From Actinophytocola algeriensis (GTDB lineage Bacteria > Actinomycetota > Actinomycetes > Mycobacteriales > Pseudonocardiaceae), in assembly GCF_014203735.1 (NCBI RefSeq), contig NZ_JACHJQ010000003.1, positions 357,326 to 421,325 on the forward strand: a stretch of 64,000 nucleotides of DNA, given 5' to 3'. The notes beneath the pieces were generated by a model that did no database searches, was not told the DNA's origin, and worked only from the letters and a program-made list of their open reading frames with translations. Positions within the stretch are counted from its first letter, which is position 1. Each line of letters starts with the position of its first letter. The translations under genes and the position numbers were made by a program. Of this stretch, positions 1 through 8,078 are shown in pieces.

Positions 1-699
1 GCAGGGCTGCGATCGGGGCCGGTCGGGCCGACGCTGCCGAGGGAACAGACGCGGGAAGGGCGGCAGCTGCGGCGCTGGCTCGTGCAGGTGCTGGTGGCCG
101 AGCGGCTGGTGGCGGTCGAGGCCGCGGCGCGCGGGCTCGACGCGTCGGACGCGCCCGGCCTGTTCGACCTCGCGCCGGACCGGGCCGCGATGCTCGGGCT
201 CGGCAGCGTGGCGGCGGACCTGCTGACGCGGAGTCCGTTGGCGCGCGCGGTGTTCGTGGCGGTGACCGCGCGGGTGACGGTCCCGCCGGACGTGGTGGCG
301 GAGTTCTACGAGCGGAACCCTGAGCGGTTCCGGGTGCCGGAGGAGCGGGTCGTGACGCACACGGTCGGCGGCGGGGCGCCGCGGCGGCGGGTCCTGCGGC
401 GCGGTCAGCTGGCCGGGCCGGTCGAGGCGGCGGTGTTCGCGGCCACCGCCGGGGAGACGGCCGGGCCGGTGCGGGACCCGCTCGGCACGCACACGGTGGT
501 GGTCGAGGAGGTGCGGCCCGCGCGGGTGCGGCCGCTCGCCGAGGTGCGGGACGAGATCACCGCGCACCTGGTGGCGGGTGCGCGGCGGCGGGCGTTCACG
601 GCCTGGCTCGACCGGCACGCGGCGGCGGAGGTGGCGCTCGCGCCCGGGTTCGAGCATCCCGGCGACCCCGGTCAGCCCGACAACACCCACAGGCACTGA
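1..699 (+). CDS. PpiC/parvulin-like peptidyl-prolyl isomerase domain protein (5' partial)
   Basis: The reading frame is open from the first base, so the gene begins upstream and the GTG at 82 is probably internal. The layout fits parvulin-like foldases: a helical N-terminal part, then a stretch with PPDVVAEFYERNPERFRVPEE that matches the linker before PpiC domains, then a short rotamase-like domain ending near AEVRDEITAHL. In actinomycetes such short proteins are sometimes mislabelled as acyltransferases. No signal peptide can be judged because the start is missing. The C-terminus ends in His/Asn-rich residues. The ROK kinase starts 2 bp after its stop, so the two are probably co-transcribed. 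Function is inferred from the domain only. Confidence 0.6.
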   Translation, partial: AGLRSGPVGPTLPREQTREGRQLRRWLVQVLVAERLVAVEAAARGLDASDAPGLFDLAPDRAAMLGLGSVAADLLTRSPLARAVFVAVTARVTVPPDVVAEFYERNPERFRVPEERVVTHTVGGGAPRRRVLRRGQLAGPVEAAVFAATAGETAGPVRDPLGTHTVVVEEVRPARVRPLAEVRDEITAHLVAGARRRAFTAWLDRHAAAEVALAPGFEHPGDPGQPDNTHRH

Positions 700-701
700 C
701 G

Positions 702-1571
702 ATGCTGGCACTGGACATCGGCGGCACGAAGATCGCCGGAGGACTCGTCGACCCGGGCGGCAAGCTGCTGCGGCACGCGACGAGACCCACCGGCGCCGAC
801 CCGTTCGCGTCGGTCGAGGCGGTGGTGGCCGAGCTGGCGCCGGGGCGGGTCGACGGGGTCGGCATCGCGTGTGCCGGGCCGGTGGACACCGTCGCCGGCA
901 CGGTCGCGCCCATCAACATCCCGTCGTGGCGGGACTTTCCGCTGGTGGCGCGTGTGCGAGCGCTGACCGGTGCGCCCGTGTCGCTGGCGGGTGACGGGTT
1001 GTGCATGGCGCTCGGCGAGCACTGGGCCGGTGCCGGGCAGGGCTCGTCGGCGATGCTCGGGATGGTCGTGTCGACCGGGGTCGGCGGCGGGCTCGTGCTG
1101 AACGGGCGGCCGTTCGGCGGGCGCAGCGGCAACGCGGGGCACGTCGGGCACGTGGTCGTCGAGCCGGACGGGGTGCCGTGCACGTGTGGTGGGCGCGGGT
1201 GCGTGGAGACCGTGGCGAGCGGGACGCACCTGGTGCGGTGGGCGCGTGCGCAGGGGTGGGCGGGCACGGACGGCATGGCGCTCGCGGCGTCCGCGCACGC
1301 CGGTGACCCGGTGGCGGCGGAGGCGTTCCGGCGGGGTGGGCAGGCCGTCGGGATGGCGATCACGGCCACGGCCGCGGTGTGCGACCTGGACCTCGTGGTG
1401 ATCGGCGGTGGTGTCGCGCAGGTCGGCGACCTGCTGTTCGAGCCGGTGCGGGCGACGCTCGCGACGTACGCCCGGCTGTCGTACCTGCGTGGCCTGCGGG
1501 TCGAACCGGCGAAGCTCGGTCCGTCGGCGGGTCTGTACGGTGCGGCCGCCCTGGCCTATTCTTTGACTTAG
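702..1571 (+). CDS. ROK family sugar kinase (glucokinase/NagK-like)
   Basis: A 289-residue ROK kinase expected to phosphorylate a hexose or amino-hexose in the cytoplasm. The N-terminal phosphate-binding motif LALDIGGTKIAGG is at residues 2-14. The ROK zinc site is clear: H147/H150 followed by PCTCGGRGC at 159-167. The catalytic-base region reads LAGDGLCMALGE (D98) where relatives have a more Asn-rich ENDAN-type sequence, so substrate identity is open. The ATG is 2 bp after the upstream stop, indicating coupling. The stop codon lies inside the TTGACT/AGTCAA dyad at 1563-1575 that precedes the MarR-type gene. Kinase class is secure; the sugar is not. Confidence 0.85.
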   Translation: MLALDIGGTKIAGGLVDPGGKLLRHATRPTGADPFASVEAVVAELAPGRVDGVGIACAGPVDTVAGTVAPINIPSWRDFPLVARVRALTGAPVSLAGDGLCMALGEHWAGAGQGSSAMLGMVVSTGVGGGLVLNGRPFGGRSGNAGHVGHVVVEPDGVPCTCGGRGCVETVASGTHLVRWARAQGWAGTDGMALAASAHAGDPVAAEAFRRGGQAVGMAITATAAVCDLDLVVIGGGVAQVGDLLFEPVRATLATYARLSYLRGLRVEPAKLGPSAGLYGAAALAYSLT

Positions 1572-1575
1572 TCAA
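1563..1575. promoter_or_regulatory. Candidate MarR-type operator
   Basis: TTGACT-T-AGTCAA is a perfect 6-bp inverted repeat with a 1-bp centre. It overlaps the ROK kinase stop codon and lies 31 bp before the MarR-GNAT gene. Size and position suit an autoregulatory MarR operator. The assignment is by position and symmetry only. Confidence 0.5.
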
Positions 1576-1605
1576 CGAATTGTTTCACGGGAAACGAGGC
1601 TCACC

Positions 1606-2538
1606 ATGGCCGCCACGGTCTCGCCCGACCGGATCGCCGCAGTACGCGCGTTCAACCGCAGTTACACGAAGTTCCTCGGCGCGTTGAGTGAACATCTGCT
1701 CAGCACACCATTTTCCTTGACTGAGGCAAGAGTCCTGTTCGAGCTGGGCCAGCGCGACGAGACCGAGGTGTCCGCGCTGCGGCAGGTCACCGGCCTGGAC
1801 GCCGGGTACCTGAGCCGTCTGCTCAGCCGGTTCGAGGACAACGGGTTCGTGCGCCGCGGGAAGTCGGGCGCCGACGCGCGGCGGCAGGTCATCCGGCTGA
1901 CCAACAAGGGGCAGGACGCGTTCCGGGTGCTCGACACCAAGTCGGCCGGGCAGATCCGCGAACTGCTGGCCGACCTGACCGAGGAGGAGCAGGTCCGGCT
2001 GATCGAGGCCATGGAGATGATCCGCAACCGGGTCGACCGGCCGACCTCGCGGCCGGACGTGGCACTGCGCGACCCGGCACCGGGCGACTGGGGCTGGGTG
2101 ATCGAGCGCAACGGCGCGCTGTACGCCGCCGAGCACGGGTTCGACTCCTCGTACGAGGCGCTGGTGGCGCGGATCGTGGCCGGTTACCTGGACAAACACG
2201 ACCCGGAACTGGAGCGGGCGTGGATCGCGGAACTCAACGGCGAACGGGTCGGCGCGATCTTCTGCGTACGGGACGACCAGAAGCCCGGCACAGCGAAACT
2301 GCGACTGCTGCACGTCGAGCCGAGCGCGCGGGGCGCCGGGGTCGGGTCGGTGCTGGTGGAGGAGTGCGTCCGGTTCGCGCGGACGGTGGGGTACCGCGAG
2401 ATGGAGCTGTGGACGGTGTCGCTGCTCGCCCCGGCCCGCCGGATCTACCAGCGGGCCGGGTTCACACTCGCCGAGGAGGACACCGCGCTGCGGTTCGGGC
2501 AGGAGCTGACGGGGCAGACGTGGCGGCTCACCCTCTAG
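1606..2538 (+). CDS. MarR-family regulator fused to GNAT acetyltransferase
   Basis: A 310-residue two-domain protein. Residues 1 to about 145 form a MarR winged helix (ALRQVTGLDAGYLSRLLSR recognition region, RRQVIRLTNKG wing). Residues about 155-310 form a GNAT domain with the acetyl-CoA loop around LLHVEPSARGAGVGSVLVEE and the C-terminal YQRAGF strand. This fusion architecture is common in actinobacteria and is usually annotated as a bifunctional HTH/GNAT protein; the acetylated substrate is unknown. ATG at 1606 follows a purine-rich stretch (GGGAAACGAGG). The gene converges on the AhpD-like gene, and the two coding ends overlap by 11 bp. Probably autoregulated through the dyad at 1563-1575. 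Confidence 0.85.
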   Translation: MAATVSPDRIAAVRAFNRSYTKFLGALSEHLLSTPFSLTEARVLFELGQRDETEVSALRQVTGLDAGYLSRLLSRFEDNGFVRRGKSGADARRQVIRLTNKGQDAFRVLDTKSAGQIRELLADLTEEEQVRLIEAMEMIRNRVDRPTSRPDVALRDPAPGDWGWVIERNGALYAAEHGFDSSYEALVARIVAGYLDKHDPELERAWIAELNGERVGAIFCVRDDQKPGTAKLRLLHVEPSARGAGVGSVLVEECVRFARTVGYREMELWTVSLLAPARRIYQRAGFTLAEEDTALRFGQELTGQTWRLTL

Positions 2539-3109
2539 GGATGCGGCCCATCAGGTAGAACTCGTCGTTCGGGCGCAGCGCGGACAGGTGAGCGATGCGG
2601 TTCGAGAGGGCGAACAGGGCGGTGATCGCGCCGACGTCCCAGATCTCGTCGTCGGTCAGGCCCGCGTCACGGGCGTCGTCGAGGTCCTGCTCGCCGAAGG
2701 TGTTCGGCTCGACCGCAAGGGCCAGCGCCAGGTCGACGATCGCGCGCAGGCGGTGGTCGAGCTCGACGGTCCACGGGTTGGTGGCGACGCGGTCGGCGAT
2801 CGTGGGGTCCTTGGCGCGGATGCGCAGGATGGCGCCGTGCGCGACCACGCAGTAGGTGCAGCTGTTGGCACCGGACGTGGCCACGACGATCAGCTCCCGC
2901 TCGGCCTTGGAGAGGCTGCTGTCCTCGCGCTCCATGACCGCGTCGTGGTAGTCGAGGAAGGCACGCAGCTCACGCGGCCGGTGCCCGAGGGCGGTGAAGA
3001 CGTTCGGCACGAAGCCGGACTTCTCGGCGATCGCGTTCACCCGTTCGCGCAGGTCGTCGGGCAGGTCGTCGGGTTCCACGACAGGGAACCGGCTGATGTT
3101 CTCGGCCAT
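2528..3109 (-). CDS. AhpD-like alkylhydroperoxidase / peroxidase-related protein
   Basis: 193 residues starting MAENISRFPVVEPDDLP; a longer upstream start (3136) is possible but would add nine unrelated residues. The carboxymuconolactone decarboxylase/AhpD core is visible with the redox motif SCTYCVVAHG (CxxC followed by a His three residues later), which in AhpD is the peroxidatic thiol pair. The helical region after it (LRAIVDLALALAVEPNTF) fits the peroxidase-related subfamily. It probably reduces organic peroxides or acts as a thiol-disulfide enzyme in the cytoplasm. Transcribed divergently from the DGPF protein across 62 bp. Confidence 0.8.
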   Translation of the reverse strand: MAENISRFPVVEPDDLPDDLRERVNAIAEKSGFVPNVFTALGHRPRELRAFLDYHDAVMEREDSSLSKAERELIVVATSGANSCTYCVVAHGAILRIRAKDPTIADRVATNPWTVELDHRLRAIVDLALALAVEPNTFGEQDLDDARDAGLTDDEIWDVGAITALFALSNRIAHLSALRPNDEFYLMGRIPRG

Positions 3110-3171
3110 GTGTCGATTGTGGGTCGCCCCGCGCATCTAGGTGGTGTTGGGTCGATGCACAGGAGGTCGGT

Positions 3172-3501
3172 ATGACTGAGTTCGTCGGGTTTCTCCGCGG
3201 TGGTCCGGCGCGGGACCTGAGCCCGGAGGAGGCGCAGCAGACGTTGGAGCGGTACCTCGCCTGGAACGCCGCGCGGACACCGTCGCCGGGTGGTGGCGGG
3301 TTGTCGCGGCAGGGGCGGGTGGTGGACGGGTTGTCGGTGTCGGACGGGCCGTTCGCCGAGGGCGCCGAGGTGGTGGGCGGGTTCATCACGATCGAGGCGA
3401 CGTCGCTGGACGAGGCGACCAAGATCTTCGGCGACCACCCGCACCTGGAGTTCGGCACGATCGAGGTGCGCAAGATCGGCGAAAAGGGCTGCGAGGACTG
3501 A
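3172..3501 (+). CDS. YCII/DGPF-domain protein
   Basis: 109 residues. The DGPF signature is present as SDGPFAEGAEVVGGF, together with the ferredoxin-like fold pattern of YCII-related proteins (FLRGG at the start, IEVRKI at the end). An AGGAGG Shine-Dalgarno sits 6 bp before the ATG. DGPF proteins occur next to ECF42-type sigma factors, exactly as here, and are thought to belong to that sigma factor's regulon. Biochemical function is unknown. Confidence 0.85.
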   Translation: MTEFVGFLRGGPARDLSPEEAQQTLERYLAWNAARTPSPGGGGLSRQGRVVDGLSVSDGPFAEGAEVVGGFITIEATSLDEATKIFGDHPHLEFGTIEVRKIGEKGCED

Positions 3502-3539
3502 TCCAGGGCTGTGGTGCTGCGGGGGCTGTGGGGCCGGTT

Positions 3540-3567
3540 GGCCTCCGGCCCCCGGTTTCCACGCTAC
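3540..3567 (+). repeat. Interspersed repeat copy R1
   Basis: Begins GGCCTCCGGCCCCCGG and ends CCACGCTAC. Related copies lie at 36715-36743 and 37154-37182 (same strand) and 36847-36874 and 37052-37078 (opposite strand). As at R2 and R5, a TGTGGACAACTC box follows downstream (3608-3619). Confidence 0.7.
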
Positions 3568-3608
3568 AGGTGGGGTACGACGGTTTCGGGTTGGTGAGGA
3601 GCCGGGTT

Positions 3609-4787
3609 GTGGACAACTCGCGGGTGGTGGTGGAGCGGTTGTTCCGGCGTAGTGCCGGGCGGATCACCGCCACGTTGGTGCGGGTGCTCGGGCCCGCCCA
3701 CCTCGACGTCGTCGAGGACGCCGTGCAGGAGGCGTTGCTGCGGGCGCTGAACCGGTGGCCCTTCACCGGCGTGCCCGAGAACCCCGCCGGGTGGTTGTTC
3801 ACCGTCGCGCGCAACCACGTGCTCGCCGCGGTCCGGCACGACGAGGTCGTGCGGGCCAGGTTGCCGGTGCTCGCCTCCGATGACGTGGCCGAGCTGCCGG
3901 ACGGCGACGACGAGCTTGCGCTCGTCTTCCTCTGCTGCCACCCGAGACTCGCGGTCGCTTCGCAGGTCGCCCTGACGTTGAAGACCGTCGGTGGGCTCGG
4001 GGTCGGTGAGATCGCGGCCGCCTTGCTGACCACGCCGGCCGCGGTGGCCCAGCGGATCGTGCGGGCCAAGCGGGTGTTGCGGGGCGAGTCGTTCTCGGAC
4101 CTGGGTGATCTCGACGCGGTGCTCGCCGTGCTCTACCTGCTGTTCAACGCCGGGTACGACGCGCCTTCCGGGGACCGGGTCGTGCGTGGGGAGCTGTGTG
4201 CCGAGGCGATCCGGCTGTGCGGGCTGCTCGTCGCCGATCCGCGGACCGACCGGCCGCGGGTGCGGGCCCTGCTCGGGCTGATGCTCCTGCACGGTGGCCG
4301 GCTCGGGGCCCGCGTGGACGACAACGGGGACCTGCTGCTCCTCGCCGACCAGGATCGCGCGCGGTGGGATCGGCGGATGGTGGCCGAGGGGGTCCGGGTG
4401 TTCTCCTCGGCCTGTGCCGGGGACGAGCACTCGCCCTTCCACACCGAGGCCGCCATCGCGCTCTGCCACGTCGTGCCCGAGACCGACTGGGGCCTGGTGG
4501 TCCGGCTCTACGACGAGCTGCTCGCGGTGAAACCGTCGCCGGTCGTCGCGCTCAACCGGGCGGTCGCCGCGGCCATGGCGGGTGGTGCCGACCCCGACGA
4601 GCTGCGGCGGCTTCGACAGGACCCCGTCCTGCGGGACTACCACCGCCTGCCCGCGGCGCTAGGGGCGCTCTGGTTGCGGGCCGGGGAGCCCGACATCGCC
4701 GCCGAGCTGTACTCCGAGGCCCTGAGCAGAGAGTGCTCGGCACCCACTCGAAGGTTTCTCCTCCGGCAACTCGAGCGGTGCCGGTAA
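3609..4787 (+). CDS. ECF RNA polymerase sigma factor, ECF42 type with C-terminal TPR-like extension
   Basis: 392 residues with start GTG 3609, chosen because AGGAG at 3597-3601 is 7 bp upstream; an in-frame ATG at 3528 would add 27 residues translated from the repeat element. Sigma region 2 (LVRVLGPAHLDVVEDAVQEALLRALNRWPF) and region 4 (VGEIAAALLTTPAAVAQRIVRAK) are followed by about 220 residues of helical repeats (DUF6596-like), typical of ECF42/SigJ-like factors. It probably directs core RNA polymerase to its own small regulon, including the upstream DGPF gene. No anti-sigma gene is adjacent, consistent with ECF42 control by its own C-terminal domain. The GTG start lies inside a DnaA-box-like TGTGGACAA. 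Confidence 0.85.
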   Translation: MDNSRVVVERLFRRSAGRITATLVRVLGPAHLDVVEDAVQEALLRALNRWPFTGVPENPAGWLFTVARNHVLAAVRHDEVVRARLPVLASDDVAELPDGDDELALVFLCCHPRLAVASQVALTLKTVGGLGVGEIAAALLTTPAAVAQRIVRAKRVLRGESFSDLGDLDAVLAVLYLLFNAGYDAPSGDRVVRGELCAEAIRLCGLLVADPRTDRPRVRALLGLMLLHGGRLGARVDDNGDLLLLADQDRARWDRRMVAEGVRVFSSACAGDEHSPFHTEAAIALCHVVPETDWGLVVRLYDELLAVKPSPVVALNRAVAAAMAGGADPDELRRLRQDPVLRDYHRLPAALGALWLRAGEPDIAAELYSEALSRECSAPTRRFLLRQLERCR

Positions 4788-5046
4788 CACGTTCGGCGGG
4801 ACCCAAGTGACTGCCGGTGACATCCACATCTGTGGACAAACTGGGTGTCCACAGGATGAAGTCGACGTGTCTGACGCGTGACGTCGGCGTCGTCGCTGGT
4901 CACGACCTGGGGGTCGACTCCACAGGCTGTGCACAGGGTTATCCACAGGCTGTGGACAAACTAGGAGCGCCCAACCCGATCGGTGATGCTCGGCCGGGTG
5001 ACGCCCCACGAGGAGCAGACCCGCGAGTGCCACACCGCGCACACAG
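4788..5046. other. Intergenic DnaA-box cluster
   Basis: Between the sigma factor and the pckG terminator there is no plausible gene. It contains TGTGGACAA at 4831-4839 and 4951-4959 (reverse complements of TTGTCCACA), TTATCCACA at 4939-4947, and GTGTCCACA at 4845-4853 (one mismatch). The 13-mer CTGTGGACAAACT recurs exactly 120 bp apart, at 4830 and 4950. These match the bacterial DnaA-box consensus TTRTCCACA. No dnaA or dnaN is adjacent, so this is probably an accessory DnaA-binding site rather than oriC. Confidence 0.6.
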
Positions 5047-5077
5047 AACGGGGACCACCCGCAGGTGGTCCCCGTTT
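5047..5077. terminator. Bidirectional terminator, sigma factor / pckG
   Basis: A perfect 13-bp stem: AACGGGGACCACC at 5047-5059, four-base loop, GGTGGTCCCCGTT at 5064-5076, then T-rich TTCTC. It lies 13 bp beyond the pckG stop and ends the converging transcripts. Confidence 0.85.
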
Positions 5078-5089
5078 CTCGTCGTGCGA

Positions 5090-6916
5090 CTACCCGGCCA
5101 GGCGGGTCTTCAGTGCGTCCAGCTCCGCACGCAGCAGCGTCGGGAGCTTCTCGCCGATCTTCTCGAACCACTCCTCGATGAGCGGGATCTCCGCGCGCCA
5201 CTCGTTGGCGTCGAACCTCAGGGACGCCTCGACGTCGTCCTTCGACACGTCGAGGCCCGACAGGTCCAGGTCGGCGGCGGTCGGGACGTAGCCGATGGGC
5301 GTCTCCACCGCGGCGGCCTTGCCCTCGAGGCGTTCGACGGCCCACTTCAGCACGCGCGAGTTCTCGCCGAAGCCCGGCCACAGGAACTTCTTGTCGGCGC
5401 CGCGGCGGAACCAGTTGACGTAGAAGATCTTCGGCAGCTTGTCCGCGTCGGCGCGCTTGCCCGTGTCGATCCAGTGCTGGAAGTAGTCACCGGCGTGGTA
5501 GCCGATGAACGGCAGCATCGCCATCGGGTCGCGGCGCACGACGCCGACCTTGCCCTTCGCGGCGGCGGTGGTCTCCGACGACAGCGTGGCGCCCATGAAC
5601 GTGCCGTGCTGCCAGTCGCGGGACTCGGTCACCAGCGGGATGGTGTCGGCGCGGCGGCCACCGAAGAAGATCGCCGAGATCGGCACGCCCTTCGGGTCGT
5701 CCCACTCCGGGGCGAGGATCGGGCACTGCGACATCGGCGTGCAGTACCGCGAGTTCGGGTGCGACGACAGTTCGTCGGAAGCCGGGGTCCAGTCCTGCTT
5801 CTTCCACGAGGTGAGGTGCGCGGGCTTCTCGCCCATGCCCTCCCACCAGATGTCGCCGTCGTCGGTCAGCGCGACGTTCGTGAAGATCGAGTTGCCCTTC
5901 TCGATCGTGCGCATCGCGTTCGGGTTGGTGTGGTAGTCGGTGCCGGGCGCGACGCCGAAGAAGCCGGCCTCCGGGTTCACCGCGTACAGGCGGCCGTCGT
6001 CGCCGAAGCGCATCCACGCGATGTCGTCACCGAGCGTCTCGACCTTCCAGCCAGGGATGGTCGGCTCCAGCATCGCGAGGTTCGTCTTGCCGCAGGCGCT
6101 GGGGAACGCGGCGGCGACGTAGTAGACCTTGTCCTCCGGGGAGATCAGCTTGAGGATCAGCATGTGCTCGGCGAGCCAGCCCTCGTCCCGGCCCTGCACC
6201 GACGCGATCCGCAGCGAGTAGCACTTCTTGCCCAGGAGCGCGTTGCCGCCGTAACCCGAGCCGTAGCTCCAGATCTCGCGGGTCTCGGGGAACTGGGAGA
6301 TGTACTTCTCCTCGTTGCACGGCCACGGCACGTCGTCCTGGCCGGGCTCGAGCGGCGCGCCGACGCTGTGCAGCGCGGGCACGAAGTCACGCTCGGTGCC
6401 GTCGGGCGCGGTGAACTGCTCCAGCGCCCTGGTCCCCATCCGGGTCATGATCTTCATCGAGACCACGACGTAGGCCGAGTCGGTGATCTCCACGCCGAGC
6501 ATCGGCTTGTCCGCGGTCAGCGGGCCCATGCAGAACGGGATCACGTACATCGTCCGGCCACGCATCGAGCCGCGGTACAGCTCGGTCATCGTGGCCTTCA
6601 TCTCGGCCGGGTCCATCCAGTTGTTGGTGGGACCGGCGTCGTCGGGGTTCGTGGAGCAGATGAAGGTCCGCTGCTCGACGCGTGCCACGTCGTCGGGGTC
6701 GGAGGCAGCCCAGAACGAGTTCGGCTTCTTGGCGAGACGCGTGAACGTGCCCGCTTCGACCAGTTCGTCGGTCAGCCGGGTCCACTCCTCGTCGGAGCCG
6801 TCCACCCAGACGACGCGGTCCGGAGTGGTCAGCTCGGCCACCTCCCGCACCCAGGAAAGAAGCCGCTCGTGCGTCGTCGGTGCGCTATCGACACCTGGGA
6901 TTGCCACTGCCGTCAT
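5090..6916 (-). CDS. pckG: GTP-dependent phosphoenolpyruvate carboxykinase
   Basis: 608 residues, the normal length for the GTP-type enzyme, which converts oxaloacetate plus GTP to PEP, CO2 and GDP in gluconeogenesis. The hypervariable-loop/P-loop motif [13 protein letters not shown] is at 271-283. The substrate-binding region NNWMDPAEM (98-106) and the metal- and GTP-binding residues typical of PckG are in place. The ATG is preceded by AGGAG (6927-6931 on the complement). It is monocistronic between a strong downstream terminator and a hairpin-containing leader. Confidence 0.97.
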   Translation of the reverse strand: MTAVAIPGVDSAPTTHERLLSWVREVAELTTPDRVVWVDGSDEEWTRLTDELVEAGTFTRLAKKPNSFWAASDPDDVARVEQRTFICSTNPDDAGPTNNWMDPAEMKATMTELYRGSMRGRTMYVIPFCMGPLTADKPMLGVEITDSAYVVVSMKIMTRMGTRALEQFTAPDGTERDFVPALHSVGAPLEPGQDDVPWPCNEEKYISQFPETREIWSYGSGYGGNALLGKKCYSLRIASVQGRDEGWLAEHMLILKLISPEDKVYYVAAAFPSACGKTNLAMLEPTIPGWKVETLGDDIAWMRFGDDGRLYAVNPEAGFFGVAPGTDYHTNPNAMRTIEKGNSIFTNVALTDDGDIWWEGMGEKPAHLTSWKKQDWTPASDELSSHPNSRYCTPMSQCPILAPEWDDPKGVPISAIFFGGRRADTIPLVTESRDWQHGTFMGATLSSETTAAAKGKVGVVRRDPMAMLPFIGYHAGDYFQHWIDTGKRADADKLPKIFYVNWFRRGADKKFLWPGFGENSRVLKWAVERLEGKAAAVETPIGYVPTAADLDLSGLDVSKDDVEASLRFDANEWRAEIPLIEEWFEKIGEKLPTLLRAELDALKTRLAG

Positions 6917-6947
6917 CTCGCTTCATCTCCTGACTGGACACCGAATG

Positions 6948-6993
6948 ACTCAGGACGCCGTTGTCCGTCGATCCGGACTTCGGCGTCCTGAGT
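6948..6993 (-). promoter_or_regulatory. Nested hairpin in the pckG leader
   Basis: Outer arms ACTCAGGACGCCG (6948-6960) and CGGCGTCCTGAGT (6981-6993) are perfectly complementary. Inside them GTCCG (6963-6967) pairs with CGGAC (6974-6978). It lies 31 bp upstream of the pckG ATG and would be transcribed if the promoter is further upstream. It could be a leader attenuator or an operator. Confidence 0.45.
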
Positions 6994-7160
6994 GAACGGC
7001 GACGCCCCCGTCCGGACTCCGAACGGGACTTCGCTTGGGGATGTCAATGAGGTTAGCCAGGTGACGACCACTCAAACGAGAGCTGACGTGTCGGCTCTGC
7101 CACAAGACCGATTCGGATATCGATTCAGTACACAGATGTACGAGTGGTCTACCGCACAAA

Positions 7161-7199
7161 AGCCGATCCCGGCAGGCAGAGCGCCTGCCGGGATCGGCT
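7161..7199. terminator. Strong hairpin downstream of the dynamin operon
   Basis: A perfect 17-bp stem: AGCCGATCCCGGCAGGC at 7161-7177, five-base loop AGAGC, complement at 7183-7199. It follows the last gene of the minus-strand operon by 31 bp, and an A-rich run (ACAAA, read as U on that strand) comes next. Likely intrinsic terminator. Confidence 0.8.
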
Positions 7200-7230
7200 G
7201 CGTAGCTGTTTGGTGACCGAGTGGTTCAGG

Positions 7231-7989
7231 TCACCGCTCGGCCCAGACGGCGTCCGAGGACGACGCGCCGCTGTCCGGCACGTACTCGCCGGAGGAGTCG
7301 ATGTGGCCCTCCTCGGTGGTGGTCCACTCGTCCTCGCCCGTGTGCTCGGCGACCGTCACGTCACCGTCGGCCTCGATGATCACTGCCTGGTCGGCCTCGT
7401 TGTCGCCGTCGGTGTCGGTGAAGGCGTACGTGGTGCCGTCCGCGTCCGTGACGACCGAGGTGTCGTTGTCGCCGTCACCGTCGGTGTCGTACGTGGCCGG
7501 ACCCGCGTCCACGTCCTCACCCGGCAGGTCGACGGTCATGCTCTCACCGTCGGTGCTCGTCGTGTCGGTCGTGTCCGTCGAGTCGGTCGTGTCGGTGCTG
7601 TCGGTGCCGGACCCATCGGCATCGTCAGCGCCGTCACCGGTCGGCGTCGGGAGGGTCTCGACGTCCTCCTCGGTCCACTCGCCGGTGGTCGCGTCGTACT
7701 CGGCGCCCGCGATCGGGTTGCCGTCCGCGTCGTACTCCACGGCCACGTCGGCGGTCCCGTCACCGTCGGTGTCCGCGAACGCGAGGTAGCCGTCCTCGGT
7801 CTCGACCACGGCGGCGTCGTTCTGGCCGTCCGCGTCGATGTCGACGTTCTCTTCGGCGGTGTACTCCTCGCCGTCGATCTCGACGGTCAGCTCGTCGTCG
7901 CCGGTCGTGGCCGACGAGTCGTCGCTGTAGTCAGTCGTGTCCTCGGTGGTGTCGGTCGTGTCGGTGGTGGTGTCGTCGTCCACGTACAC
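7231..7989 (-). CDS. Very acidic Asp-Gly repeat protein (DUF6802-like)
   Basis: About 252 residues dominated by D, T, E, S and G. The start is GTG 7989 after AAGGGGGC. There is no signal peptide. Four motifs of the type DxDxDGxxD recur (DIDADGQNDAAVV, DTDGDGTADVAVE, DTDGDGDNDTSVV, DTDGDNEADQAVI), each followed by a beta-strand, resembling calcium-binding TSP3/dockerin or FG-GAP loops. A Ser/Thr/Asp-rich linker separates two such pairs. The DUF6802 assignment is from memory and uncertain. It is the last gene after the dynamin-GrpE genes, 89 bp downstream, and may serve the same process. Calcium binding is inferred. Confidence 0.65.
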   Translation of the reverse strand: MYVDDDTTTDTTDTTEDTTDYSDDSSATTGDDELTVEIDGEEYTAEENVDIDADGQNDAAVVETEDGYLAFADTDGDGTADVAVEYDADGNPIAGAEYDATTGEWTEEDVETLPTPTGDGADDADGSGTDSTDTTDSTDTTDTTSTDGESMTVDLPGEDVDAGPATYDTDGDGDNDTSVVTDADGTTYAFTDTDGDNEADQAVIIEADGDVTVAEHTGEDEWTTTEEGHIDSSGEYVPDSGASSSDAVWAER

Positions 7990-8078
7990 GGGGTGCCCCC
8001 TTATGTGTTCTTCTGGCTTTCTGGCAGGTATGACTGACCGTAGGGCCGGTCGGTTCCCTCAACAATTCATGGCGGAGG

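Larger units (their letters stand above)
6917..7230. other. pckG leader and intergenic region
   Basis: 314 bp without a gene. It holds the pckG ribosome-binding site, a nested hairpin at 6948-6993, and a terminator-type hairpin at 7161-7199 beyond the acidic protein gene. The rest shows no clear motif. Confidence 0.6.

Noticed and set aside
596-1369. Long minus-strand reading frame opposite the ROK kinase
   Set aside because: It is rich in Pro/Arg/Thr/Ser as expected of the shadow of a GC-rich gene, with no family signature.
4788-4990. Chromosomal oriC
   Set aside because: Boxes are few, and dnaA, dnaN and an AT-rich unwinding element are absent, so only an accessory DnaA site is claimed.
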